Assembly (NCBI RefSeq): GCF_001427305.1
Contig: NZ_LMFZ01000050.1
Span: 62,001-126,000 of the forward strand
Origin: Duganella sp. Root1480D1
Lineage (GTDB): Bacteria > Pseudomonadota > Gammaproteobacteria > Burkholderiales > Burkholderiaceae_D
Length of the DNA stretch: 64,000 nucleotides
Reading direction: 5' to 3'
The notes under the pieces are model-generated. The model was not told where the DNA came from. It was given only the letters and a program-made list of their open reading frames with translations, and made no database searches. Positions 32,951 to 41,574 of this stretch are shown here, one piece after another. The position numbers and the translations under genes are program-made. The stretch's first letter is position 1. Each line of letters opens with the position of its first letter.

Positions 32951-34087
32951 ATGCGAAGACTCTGGTTATTGTTTGCACAAACGGTGACCATCGCATTGGC
33001 ACTGTTCTTTGTATACACGGCTGTGCAGCGGCCGGCACCGAATTCCGGTGCCCCGGCCGCCCCAGCGGCCGGCCGCCCTACCGTGCTGGCCGAGGCCATG
33101 CCGCCCTCTCCCGGGTCGTACCGGACTGCCGCCGGCCGCGCCATGCCGGCCGTTGTCAACATCCTGACCACCAAGGCGGTGCGCAAGCGCCACCCGCTGT
33201 CGCGCGATCCCTTCTTCAAGCGCTTTTTTGACGACCGTGACGAGGAAGATGACCAGAACAGCCTCGGCTCCGGCGTGATCGTCAGCCCGCAAGGCTATAT
33301 CCTGACCAATTACCATGTGGTGGAAGCCGCCGACGAAATCCAGGTGGTACTGCCCGATGGCCGCAAGGCCGCCGCCAAGATGGTCGGCACCGATCCGGAA
33401 ACCGACCTGGCCGTGGTCCGCATCGAACTGGACAAGCTGCCGGTGGTGGCGCTGGGCCAGGTCGAGCAAGCCAAGGTGGGCGACGTGGTGCTGGCCATCG
33501 GCAACCCGTTCGGCGTCGGCCAGACCGTCACCATGGGCATCATCTCCGCCCTGGGCCGCAACAACCTGCATATCAACCATTTCGAAAACTTCATCCAGAC
33601 CGATGCTGCCATCAATTTCGGCAATTCGGGCGGTGCCCTGATCGACACCCAGGGCAACCTGCTGGGGATTAATTCGGCGATTTACTCCCAGACCGGCGGC
33701 TCGGTTGGCATCGGCTTCGCGATTCCGGTCAGCACGGCGCGCAATGTGCTGGAAGCCATTATTAAAGACGGCCATGTGGTGCGCGGCTGGATCGGCGTCG
33801 AATCGCAGGAAATTACGCCGGAGCTGGCGCGCAGCTTCAGCCTGGACCGCGATTCGGGCGCCATCATCGCCGGCGTGGTGCGCAACGGCCCCGCCGACAA
33901 GGCCGGCATGAAGCCGGGCGACATCCTGCTGTCGGTGGACGGCAAGCCGGTCAAGGACACCAACGAAATGCTGAACCTGATCGCCCAGCTCTCGCCCGGC
34001 GGCCAGTCGACCATGCGCATCCTGCGCAAGAGCCGCGAAAGCGAACTCCAACTCACCGTGGGCAAACGCCCCCCAGCGAAAAAATAA
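32951..34087 (+). CDS. Membrane-anchored Deg-type serine protease with PDZ domain
   Basis: The 378-residue protein has one N-terminal membrane helix (residues 4-24), a trypsin-like domain with catalytic triad H122, D152 and S226 (GNSGGALID), and a single PDZ domain near residues 265-370. A single PDZ and an N-terminal anchor fit the DegS/AlgW type, which cleaves an anti-sigma factor in envelope stress, though a DegQ-like quality-control role is also possible. It follows mscL by 31 bases. Confidence 0.94.
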   Translation: MRRLWLLFAQTVTIALALFFVYTAVQRPAPNSGAPAAPAAGRPTVLAEAMPPSPGSYRTAAGRAMPAVVNILTTKAVRKRHPLSRDPFFKRFFDDRDEEDDQNSLGSGVIVSPQGYILTNYHVVEAADEIQVVLPDGRKAAAKMVGTDPETDLAVVRIELDKLPVVALGQVEQAKVGDVVLAIGNPFGVGQTVTMGIISALGRNNLHINHFENFIQTDAAINFGNSGGALIDTQGNLLGINSAIYSQTGGSVGIGFAIPVSTARNVLEAIIKDGHVVRGWIGVESQEITPELARSFSLDRDSGAIIAGVVRNGPADKAGMKPGDILLSVDGKPVKDTNEMLNLIAQLSPGGQSTMRILRKSRESELQLTVGKRPPAKK

Positions 34088-34088
34088 T

Positions 34089-34781
34089 ATGCACCTGCGC
34101 GACCTGACCCGCTACCTGACCGAACTGTCCGACAACAACAACCGCCCATGGTTTGTGATGAACAAGCCGCGCTACGACATCCTGCGCGAGGAATTCCTGG
34201 AGCTGGTGACGCAGGTGATCGCTGAACTGGGCAAATTCGACGCCCAGGTCAAGTTCTGCAACCCGAAGAAGGCCATGTTCCGCATCAACCGCGACGTGCG
34301 CTTCGCCCACGACAAGAGTCCGTACAAGACCCACTTCTCGGCCGCCATCGCGCCGAACGACATGCGCCGCCCCAGCATGGCTGGCGGCCCGACCTGGTAT
34401 TTCCAGATCAGCCCTGATGGCGTGCTGGGCATCGGCGCCGGCGAATACATCCCGCCGCCGCACCGCCTGAAGGCGCTGCGCAAGCACATGGTCAACGACG
34501 CCGCCGGCTTCAAGAAGGCGCTGAACAACAAGGCCCTGAAAGCGCGCTACGGCTCGATCACCGAAGAACACAAGCTGCAGCGTCCGCCGAAAGGCTTCGA
34601 CCCTGAGCATGAGCATATCGAATTCATCAAGCTGAAAAGCTTCTTCGTCTACCAGGAAGTGAAACTGCCGCTGAACAAGCCGGACGAGCTGTTGGGCCTG
34701 ATCGCCGGCGCCTTCAAGGACGCCTGGCCGCTGGTGCAGTGGATGCGCTCCGCCCCGGTCGAGGAACAGGAGGCCGCGTGA
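34089..34781 (+). CDS. DUF2461 family protein
   Basis: The 230-residue protein matches DUF2461/TIGR02453: RYLTELSDNNNRPWFVMNKPRYD, the N-terminal helix with EFLELVTQVI, and PYKTHFSAAIAPND with YFQISPDG. No catalytic residues are known in this family. It begins one base after the protease stop and overlaps the dehydrogenase start (GTGA), so the three genes form one transcript. The function is unknown. Confidence 0.9.
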   Translation: MHLRDLTRYLTELSDNNNRPWFVMNKPRYDILREEFLELVTQVIAELGKFDAQVKFCNPKKAMFRINRDVRFAHDKSPYKTHFSAAIAPNDMRRPSMAGGPTWYFQISPDGVLGIGAGEYIPPPHRLKALRKHMVNDAAGFKKALNNKALKARYGSITEEHKLQRPPKGFDPEHEHIEFIKLKSFFVYQEVKLPLNKPDELLGLIAGAFKDAWPLVQWMRSAPVEEQEAA

Positions 34782-35854
34782 GCAACCATCGCATCGCAGT
34801 CATCGCCGGCGACGGCATCGGCAAGGAAGTGATGCCGGAAGGCTTGCGCACCTTGCAGGCCGCCGCAGCCAGGTTTGGCCTGGCGCTGGAATTCACCACC
34901 TTCGAGTGGGCCAACTGCGACTATTACTTGCAGCACGGCCAGATGATGCCGGCCGACTGGTTCGACCAGCTCAAGGGCTTCGATGCGATTTATTTCGGCG
35001 CCGTCGGTTGGCCGGATGCGGTGCCCGACCACATTTCCCTGTGGGGTTCCCTGATCAAGTTCCGCCGCGAATTCGACCAGTATGTGAACCTGCGCCCGGT
35101 GCGCCTGATGCCAGGTGTGCCCTGCCCCCTGGCGGACAAAAAGCCCGGCGATATCGACTTCTACGTGGTGCGCGAAAACACCGAGGGCGAATATTCCTCG
35201 GTCGGCGGCCGCCTGTTCGAGAATACCGAGCGCGAGGTCGTGCTGCAGGAAGCCGTGTTCACCCGCAAGGGTGTCGACCGCATCCTGCAGTTCGCCTTCG
35301 ACCTGGCGCAGTCGCGCCCGAAAAAGCACCTGACTTCCGCCACCAAGTCGAACGGCATCGCGATCAGCATGCCGTACTGGGACGAGCGCGTGAAAGCCGT
35401 GTCGGCCAACTACCCGGAGGTGCGCTGGGACCAGTACCACGTCGACATCCTGGCGGCGCGCTTCGTGCTGAGCCCTGAACGTTTCGACGTGGTGGTGGCG
35501 TCCAACCTGTTCGGCGACATCCTGAGCGACCTTGGCCCGGCCTGCGCAGGCACCATCGGCATCGCGCCATCGGCCAACCTGAACCCGGAACGTACCCTGC
35601 CCTCACTGTTCGAGCCGGTGCACGGTTCGGCACCGGATATCTACGGCAGGAACATTGCCAACCCGGTTGCCATGATCTGGTCCGGCGCCATGATGCTGGA
35701 CTTCCTAGGCAATGGCGACGCCCGCTACACCCAGGCGCATGACGCCATCATGCGCGCGATTGAAACCGTACTGGTACAGGGACCGCGCACGCCGGACATG
35801 GGCGGCAGCGCTTCCACCACCGACATGGGCACGGCCATCGCCGCCCTGGTTTAA
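34778..35854 (+). CDS. Tartrate/D-malate dehydrogenase family enzyme
   Basis: From the GTG at 34778 the product is 358 residues of the isopropylmalate/isocitrate dehydrogenase family. The features AVIAGDGIGKEVMPEG, FGAVGWPDAVPDHISLWGSLIKFRREFDQYVNLRPVRL, VRENTEGEYSSVGGR, DQYHVDILAARFVL and VHGSAPDIYGRNIANP point to the tartrate dehydrogenase/D-malate dehydrogenase subgroup rather than LeuB. It uses NAD+ to oxidise and decarboxylate D-malate or tartrate. Its stop shares a TTAA with the convergent LytTR gene. Confidence 0.9.
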   Translation: MSNHRIAVIAGDGIGKEVMPEGLRTLQAAAARFGLALEFTTFEWANCDYYLQHGQMMPADWFDQLKGFDAIYFGAVGWPDAVPDHISLWGSLIKFRREFDQYVNLRPVRLMPGVPCPLADKKPGDIDFYVVRENTEGEYSSVGGRLFENTEREVVLQEAVFTRKGVDRILQFAFDLAQSRPKKHLTSATKSNGIAISMPYWDERVKAVSANYPEVRWDQYHVDILAARFVLSPERFDVVVASNLFGDILSDLGPACAGTIGIAPSANLNPERTLPSLFEPVHGSAPDIYGRNIANPVAMIWSGAMMLDFLGNGDARYTQAHDAIMRAIETVLVQGPRTPDMGGSASTTDMGTAIAALV

Positions 35855-36609
35855 GCGCCCAGCAGGGCCTTCACCGCCGCCAGGTGGCGCTCGCTGACCG
35901 GCACCCGGTCGCCGCAGCGCAAGACCAGTTGGCTGGCGCCTTCGGCGTCGCGCTCCAGCGACGCCACCTCCCCCACCCGCACCAGCGCGCGCCGGTGCAC
36001 GCGCAGGAAGCTGGCCGGGTCCAGGTGCAGTTCCAGCCGCGCCAGCGGCACGCGGTGCAGCACGCGCCGCTGCGGCAAGCGCAACTCGACGTAATTGCCA
36101 GCCGCTTCGATCCACAGCACTTCGGCGACCTGCACGCATTCGATGCGCCCGACGGAGCGCACATTCAACTGCTGCAGGTATGCCTGGGTTGCCGGCCCGG
36201 TAAAGGCGCGCATGGCGCGGGCATAGGCGGCACGCTGGCGTTGCTCCAACATGGCGGCGGCCCGTTCGAGGGCTTGCGCCAGGCGCTGGTCGTCGAAGGG
36301 CTTGAGCAGGTAGTCCAGCGCATGCACTTCGAAGGCTTCGATCGCGTGCTCGTTAAAGGCGGTGGCGAAGATCACCAGCGGCGGTTCTTCGCGCCGGGCC
36401 AGGTCGCGCGCCAGGGCCAGGCCGGTTTCCTGCGGCATCTGGATATCGAGGAAGATGACGTCCACTTCCTGCTCGTCCAGAACGGCGCGCGCTGCCGCAG
36501 CGCTGGCGCATTCGCCAACCAGCTGCCAATTCGCATGCGCGGCAAGGCCGTAGCGCAGGTTGATGCGGCCAGGCTCTTCGTCGTCGACAATCAGGGCGCG
36601 GATCTTCAT
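35851..36609 (-). CDS. LytTR-family response regulator
   Basis: From the ATG at 36609 the product is 252 residues: a receiver domain with phospho-acceptor D55 in VIFLDIQMPQETG and the switch Lys in DYLLKPFDD, then a LytTR DNA-binding domain (LWIEAAGNYVELRL to FLRVHRRALVRVGEV). Such regulators bind short direct repeats and often control cell-surface or exported functions. The start overlaps the partner kinase gene by four bases. Confidence 0.94.
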   Translation of the reverse strand: MKIRALIVDDEEPGRINLRYGLAAHANWQLVGECASAAAARAVLDEQEVDVIFLDIQMPQETGLALARDLARREEPPLVIFATAFNEHAIEAFEVHALDYLLKPFDDQRLAQALERAAAMLEQRQRAAYARAMRAFTGPATQAYLQQLNVRSVGRIECVQVAEVLWIEAAGNYVELRLPQRRVLHRVPLARLELHLDPASFLRVHRRALVRVGEVASLERDAEGASQLVLRCGDRVPVSERHLAAVKALLGA

Positions 36610-37631
36610 GAGGCGAAATACATCGGCATATTGATTTCGGCGACAAAGCGGCCATCGGTGCGCGCGGTACGCAAACCAGCGCCGCTGCCACAGGCAATGC
36701 GCAGCCGCGCCTCGATATTCCGCAAGCCCATTCCCATGCCGGGATTGGGCGCCACTTCGCGCACCGAATTGCTGATATGGATATGCAGCATGCCGCCCTG
36801 TTCCCAGAAGCACAGCTTGATGTCGCTGTCGCCGTCATGGCAATCCAGGTCATGCCGCAAGGCGTTTTCGACCAGGGGCTGCAGCAGCAGGGGCGGGCAG
36901 TCGGCAGCCAGCACCGCGCCGCTGTCGCCCTCAACCGATACCCGCAGCCGGCCGCCGTAGCGCATCGATTGCAGCGCCAGGTAATCGCGCACGAACTGCA
37001 ATTCTTCCGCCAGCGTGACCCAATCGCGCGAGCTGGCGGCCTGGGCGTAGCGCAACAGGCCGCTCAGGCGGCTGATCGCGCTCAGGGTGGCGCCCTTGTC
37101 GTCCATGCGCACCAGCGCACTGACGGCGTTCAGCGCGTTGAACAGGAAATGCGGCTCCAGTTGCCCGCGCAACGCGGCCAGGCGCTGCTGTTCCAGTTCC
37201 AGGCGCAAGGTCAGGTTGTCGGTTTCGCGCGCCCGCTGGATCTGCCAGATGCGGATGCCGGCCACCGTCACGAAAGTGAAGGTGGTCCAGGTCAGCTCGA
37301 GGAAGATGGCGAACCAGCTCCGGTCCTGCTGCAGCGAGACGAAGGTGCATTCCAGCGGCAGGAACAGGAGCAGCACCAGCAGATAAGTGCGCACTATGCC
37401 GCGCGGGCTGGCCAGCGATCGTGGCCAGCGTTCCAGCGCAAGGTACAGCACTGCGCTGAACACCACCATCAGCGCATGCGCAGCGCCCCACTCGCCGAGC
37501 AGCTCCAGGTAGGAGGGATTGGCGCCCCGCTGCAGCAGCGAGCCATAGGAGGAGGCGGCACCGGTCAGGCAGATGACGCTCCATGCCAGCACGCAGATGC
37601 CGAGGATACGTAGGAAATGCAAGGTTCTCAT
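36606..37631 (-). CDS. LytS/YehU-type membrane histidine kinase
   Basis: From the ATG at 37631 the product is 341 residues. Four membrane spans occupy about residues 6-125. A cytoplasmic HisKA_7TM/His_kinase domain follows, with H161 in LEPHFLFNALNAV and an ATPase domain with LVENALRHDL and GMGMGLRNIEARL. This is the usual partner of LytTR regulators. The open frame continues 52 codons upstream without membrane features and is not used. Confidence 0.93.
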   Translation of the reverse strand: MRTLHFLRILGICVLAWSVICLTGAASSYGSLLQRGANPSYLELLGEWGAAHALMVVFSAVLYLALERWPRSLASPRGIVRTYLLVLLLFLPLECTFVSLQQDRSWFAIFLELTWTTFTFVTVAGIRIWQIQRARETDNLTLRLELEQQRLAALRGQLEPHFLFNALNAVSALVRMDDKGATLSAISRLSGLLRYAQAASSRDWVTLAEELQFVRDYLALQSMRYGGRLRVSVEGDSGAVLAADCPPLLLQPLVENALRHDLDCHDGDSDIKLCFWEQGGMLHIHISNSVREVAPNPGMGMGLRNIEARLRIACGSGAGLRTARTDGRFVAEINMPMYFAS

Positions 37632-37833
37632 GGCGGGACAGTATACCGGCCCTTTCCATAGGGGCCGACGGCCCCCGTCACACGGGCATCCACCTTCGTC
37701 ACACCGGCTTTCCTGCATTTCAGGTCGCCATTTCTGCATTTCGTCGCACACCGGTAGTGCTGGACACCGCACATATCTATAGTTCAATCAACGAAACGCG
37801 AAATGAACTTAACCCAACCGAACGGAGAGCAAA

Positions 37834-38031
37834 ATGAACATCGCCAAAAACATGGAATACATCTTCCTCGCAGCAGTTGCCGTGATCAGCGCAACCGGCT
37901 TCGCCACCGCCGCCACCCCGCTGAAACACAGCGCACCGGCTGCCGTAGTGGCCAAGGCCGAAGCCCAGGCAATGCCAGTGGTGACCGTTACCGCCAAGCG
38001 CCTGAGCGCTGCTGAAAAAGCCGCACTGTAA
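37834..38031 (+). CDS. Small exported hypothetical protein
   Basis: This 65-residue protein has a signal peptide or anchor (MEYIFLAAVAVISATGFATAA) and a short Ala/Lys-rich tail containing PVVTVTAKRLS. It begins 202 bases from the divergent kinase gene, with a GGAGAG ribosome site, and lies 33 bases before the GIN-domain gene. No family is recognised. It may be a target of the adjacent LytTR system. Confidence 0.6.
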   Translation: MNIAKNMEYIFLAAVAVISATGFATAATPLKHSAPAAVVAKAEAQAMPVVTVTAKRLSAAEKAAL

Positions 38032-38064
38032 TTCGAACGAATCGACACTTCACGGAGCCCCAAC

Positions 38065-38826
38065 ATGAAAAAGCTTTTCACCGCCACGATGATGACCGCA
38101 GTGATGTTCGCAGCAGGCGGCGCCGCCCGCGCGGACGAGATCATCACCGAAGCGCGCACTGTTGACGGACGAGCTGTGAAAGTGGTCCTGGATGGCGTGG
38201 TAGACCTGAAGCTGAAGCAAGGCGCACCGGCCCTGGTGCTCTCCGGCGACAAGCGCTACCTGCAAAAGATCACGGTGACGCAGAACGGCGACACCATCCG
38301 CATCGGTACCGAAAATATGCGCGGCATCCACATCGGCCCGCGCAACCTGAAAGCGGAACTGACGCTGCCGCAACTGCGCGAACTGGTCTCCGCCGGCGTG
38401 GGCTCGGCTGAAGTGAAGGGATTCGACGGCGATGAAGTACACCTCTCCCTGGAAGGCGCCGGCGCCGTGAGCATGGCGTCACGCTTCAAGAAAGTCGATG
38501 CGCGCCTGACCGGCGTGGGCAGCATGACAGTCAGCGACACCCAGGCCGACGTGGTGGACCTGAACCTGAAAGGCGCCGGCCAGATCGCGATCTCCGGCCA
38601 GAGCAGGCAACTGAACGCCAAATTGGGCGGCATCGGCAGCCTCGATGCGAAGCAACTGCAAAGCGAAAGCGTGGATGCCGACATGACCGGCCTTGGCAGC
38701 GCCACCTTCAACGCAAAGACTTCCGCCAACCTGCGCCTGTCCGGCATGGGTTCGGCAACCGTCTACGGCAAGCCGGCCAGCCGCCAGTCCACCGCACGTG
38801 GCCTGGGCAGCGTGTCCTGGAACTGA
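38065..38826 (+). CDS. Exported GIN-domain (DUF2807) protein
   Basis: The 253-residue protein has a signal peptide (cleavage near ARADE) and a GIN/DUF2807 beta-helix made of repeating short strands (VHLSLEGAGAVSM, DARLTGVGSMTV, DLNLKGAGQIAI, NAKLGGIGSLDA, DADMTGLGSATF, LRLSGMGSATVYG). Each turn ends in a G-x-G motif. DUF2807 proteins are often located near LytTR regulators or envelope stress genes. The function of the fold is unclear. It ends before a strong terminator. Confidence 0.88.
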   Translation: MKKLFTATMMTAVMFAAGGAARADEIITEARTVDGRAVKVVLDGVVDLKLKQGAPALVLSGDKRYLQKITVTQNGDTIRIGTENMRGIHIGPRNLKAELTLPQLRELVSAGVGSAEVKGFDGDEVHLSLEGAGAVSMASRFKKVDARLTGVGSMTVSDTQADVVDLNLKGAGQIAISGQSRQLNAKLGGIGSLDAKQLQSESVDADMTGLGSATFNAKTSANLRLSGMGSATVYGKPASRQSTARGLGSVSWN

Positions 38827-38859
38827 AGCCAAGATTTCCCAACCAACTCGTGAGTTGTT

Positions 38860-39645
38860 TCACGGTGCTTGCCGCCCGCTAATCCCGGGCGGCTTTTTTA
38901 TTCCCGCGTCCTTGCCAAGCACGATGCGCAGTTGCGGCTCGCCGCTGCCGCGAATTTCAACCCGCGTCTCTTCCACGTTGAAGGGAATGGTGTTGGTCAG
39001 GCGCACCACCTGCATCCCTTCCGCCCGCAAGCGCCGCGCCACTGCGGCCGCCATGCCGCGGATACCGTTGCCGTTGCTGACCTCCAGCCGCGCAGGCTGG
39101 CTCACTGCCGGCGCTCGCGCGCTGCCCTCCACCCGCGCTACTTCGACCAGGCCGGCACTGACCTGCCGCACTTCGACGCGCGCCATGCCGGCCGGCCACA
39201 ATTCCATGGGTGCTGCTTTCACGGCCGGTAACGGCGGGCGCCCGTCTTCTGCCACCGCCTCGCGCAGCATGCGCGCATGGCGCATGGCTTCCAGCGCGCG
39301 GCCGCTGTCTCCGGCCGTCTCCAGCAGCGCGGCCAGGCGCTCCCACGCCACCGGGTTGGAAGGGTCCATCAGGCAGGCGCGCTCCAGCGCCTCCACTGCT
39401 TCCTTCAGGTGCCCGCCAAGGTAGTAGGCATAGCCAAGGTCGCCAAAGCGCGCCGCATTGGGGCGGCGCCGTACACTGTCTTTCAGCAGGGCGATTGCTT
39501 CGGCATAGCGGCCATCGCCAACCAGAACGGCGGGCGATGGCGGGGCGACGGCCGGCGCGAATGCCACCTCCGGCGCAGGCGGCACCACCGGCATGCTGCA
39601 TGCCGCCATCAGTCCAACACAGCCAGCAATGATTGTCTTACGCAT
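38860..39645 (-). CDS. tadD: TPR and LytR_C-domain protein of the Tad locus (TadD-like)
   Basis: The 261-residue protein has a signal sequence with a weak lipobox (GLMAACS), TPR repeats over about residues 45-130 (GRYAEAIALLKDSVRRRPN, GHLKEAVEALERACLMDP, GDSGRALEAMRHARM) and a C-terminal LytR_C-like domain (LEVSNGNGIRGMAAAVARRLRAEGM). The TPR part is equivalent to TadD, which helps the secretin assemble. It lies 9 bases after tadC. The LytR_C fusion could bind cell wall. Confidence 0.8.
   Translation of the reverse strand: MRKTIIAGCVGLMAACSMPVVPPAPEVAFAPAVAPPSPAVLVGDGRYAEAIALLKDSVRRRPNAARFGDLGYAYYLGGHLKEAVEALERACLMDPSNPVAWERLAALLETAGDSGRALEAMRHARMLREAVAEDGRPPLPAVKAAPMELWPAGMARVEVRQVSAGLVEVARVEGSARAPAVSQPARLEVSNGNGIRGMAAAVARRLRAEGMQVVRLTNTIPFNVEETRVEIRGSGEPQLRIVLGKDAGIKKPPGISGRQAP
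38871..38902 (+). terminator. Intrinsic terminator of the GIN-domain gene
   Basis: An 8-bp GC stem (GCCGCCCG/CGGGCGGC) around a short loop is followed by TTTTTTATT on the plus strand. It lies about 45 bases after the GIN-domain gene and inside the 3' end of the convergent TPR/LytR_C coding sequence, so the same bases serve both. Confidence 0.85.
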
Positions 39646-39654
39646 GACAAGCTC

Positions 39655-40590
39655 CTAACGCGCGCCTTGCGCCACAGGATGCAATACGGCTTTCATCTGG
39701 ATTGAAGCAGGGCCCAGCAATACGATCATGAGCGCCGGGAAGATGCAGAAGATCAGCGGGAACAACAGCTTGAGCGCCACCTTGGCCGCCGCTTCCTGCG
39801 CCACCACTGCGCGCTTGCGGCGCAGGTTGTCCGCATGCACGCGCAGGGAATCGCCCATGCTGGTGCCGAAGCGCTCCGCCTGCACCAGCATTGCCACCAG
39901 CGCATCCACGTCTTCCACTCCGCTGCGCAGGGCCAGGTTGCGCAAGGCACGCTCCTTGGAAAAGCCGGAGCGCATCTCCATCAGCACCAGTTGCAGTTCC
40001 TGTGCCAGCGACAGGCTCTTGATGTGGATTTCGCCGGCAACTTTGGCAAGGGCACGCTCCATGCTGAGGCCTGCCTCGACGCAGATGGTCAGCAGGTCCA
40101 GCGCATCGGGCAGGCTCTCGAAGATATCGCGCTGGCGCATTTCCGCGCGGCGCGCCAGCGCGCCATTCGGAAGGTAGTAACCAATGGCTGCACTTGCAAA
40201 CAGCACCAGCAGCAGGTTGCCTTGGCGTCCCGCCAGCGCCGCCACCAATGCAGGCAAGGCCAGGGCCAGCAAAGTCTTGGCCGCAAAGTACAGTTTTGGC
40301 GCAGAAGGATGGCGCCAGCCGGCATTCATGAAGCGCGTGCGCAATGCCGACTGCTCCCAGCCGTCTTCCGGCAGCGAAAGGCGGCTGAAGGGCTCCGCCA
40401 CCCGCGCCACCTTTTCGATCCACTCGCCTTGTCCCGGCGCAGTTGCCGCTTCGGCACCGCCGGCGAATGACTTCAGCCGCTCGCGCAAGGGCCCGCTGGA
40501 CAGTGCCAGCATGGCCCACCACGCCAGGCCAGCCACCACGATAAACACCAGCAGCAACAACAGGACGCTGCGGATCTCGGCGCCGTTCAT
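39655..40590 (-). CDS. tadC: Tad pilus inner-membrane platform protein TadC
   Basis: From the ATG at 40590 the product is 311 residues with the GspF-type domain and four membrane spans (residues 9-31, 109-127, 131-148 and 273-295 approximately). The segment LPDALDLLTICVEAGLSMERALAKVA is typical of TadC/TadB proteins. With TadB it forms the platform that couples the TadA ATPase to pilus growth. It overlaps tadB by four bases. Confidence 0.93.
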   Translation of the reverse strand: MNGAEIRSVLLLLLVFIVVAGLAWWAMLALSSGPLRERLKSFAGGAEAATAPGQGEWIEKVARVAEPFSRLSLPEDGWEQSALRTRFMNAGWRHPSAPKLYFAAKTLLALALPALVAALAGRQGNLLLVLFASAAIGYYLPNGALARRAEMRQRDIFESLPDALDLLTICVEAGLSMERALAKVAGEIHIKSLSLAQELQLVLMEMRSGFSKERALRNLALRSGVEDVDALVAMLVQAERFGTSMGDSLRVHADNLRRKRAVVAQEAAAKVALKLLFPLIFCIFPALMIVLLGPASIQMKAVLHPVAQGAR

Positions 40591-41564
40591 ACGCGCACCC
40601 TCACGACCTGGCGCATCCACACCATGCCGGCCACGATGGCGCACGCGCCATACCACAGCATGCGCTGCCCGCCAGGGTCCTGCCACAGGACAGCACTGTA
40701 TTTCGGGTTGGTCACCTGCATCGCAGCCATCAGGCCGAGCGGCATCAATGTCAGGATCCAGGCCGACATGCGGCCTTCCGCCGACATTACCCGCACCTGT
40801 GCCAGCAATTGCAGGCGGGCGCGCGTCATGCGCGATACGTTGTCCAGCAATTCTGCCAGGTTGCCGCCGGACTCGCGCTGGATCAATACGGCGATCACCA
40901 GGTAGCGCAAGTCGGTCAGCGGCACCCGCGCCGCCAGGTTGTGCAGCGCGTCCTGCATGGTGACGCCGAAATTGACTTCCTCGTAGGTGGCGCGGAATTC
41001 CCCGCCCAGCGGATCGGCCACCTCGTCGCCCGCCATCTGCATCACGTTGGCGAAGGAATGGCCAGCCCGCAGCCCGCGCGCCAGGAAGTCGGCCATTTCC
41101 GGCAGCTGGGATTCGATGCGGCGCACCCTGGCCGCCCGGGCCCGCAGCAGCAGCAGGGCCGGTGCGGAGCAAGACAGCACGCCTGCGATGATCGAGGGCA
41201 GCGGCGGCATGTGCAGGATGGCTGGCGCCAGCAAGCCCGCCAGCGCGGTGCCGCCCTGCACCTGCAGGAAGCGTGCCACCTGCCAGCGCAAGCCGGCCTG
41301 CAGCAACAGCCGGTCCAGCGCGCCGATATGCGGGATGCGCCGCAGCAGCGCGTCGAATGCCGGCGACCTGGCGTAACGGCGCTCCTTGAGAATGCTGATG
41401 CCGCCGCCAGCACTGTCGGTACGGCCGGACATCAACCGCAGGCGGCGCGCGATGCGTTGCGCGCTGCGGCCATGCGTGCTGCTCCACCACAGCCACACGC
41501 CCTCGCACAAGCAGATTACGGCGGCAAACAGCAGCACGGAAAAACCGGTCCAGGCTAAGTCCAT
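40587..41564 (-). CDS. tadB: Tad pilus inner-membrane platform protein TadB
   Basis: From the ATG at 41564 the product is 325 residues with an N-terminal span, a GspF-type domain (LPEMADFLARGLRAGHSFANVMQMAGDEV, ESGGNLAELLDNVSRMTRARLQL) and C-terminal spans. It pairs with TadC. The gene begins 10 bases after tadA and overlaps tadC. Confidence 0.93.
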   Translation of the reverse strand: MDLAWTGFSVLLFAAVICLCEGVWLWWSSTHGRSAQRIARRLRLMSGRTDSAGGGISILKERRYARSPAFDALLRRIPHIGALDRLLLQAGLRWQVARFLQVQGGTALAGLLAPAILHMPPLPSIIAGVLSCSAPALLLLRARAARVRRIESQLPEMADFLARGLRAGHSFANVMQMAGDEVADPLGGEFRATYEEVNFGVTMQDALHNLAARVPLTDLRYLVIAVLIQRESGGNLAELLDNVSRMTRARLQLLAQVRVMSAEGRMSAWILTLMPLGLMAAMQVTNPKYSAVLWQDPGGQRMLWYGACAIVAGMVWMRQVVRVRV

Positions 41565-41574
41565 GGCCGCCCCC

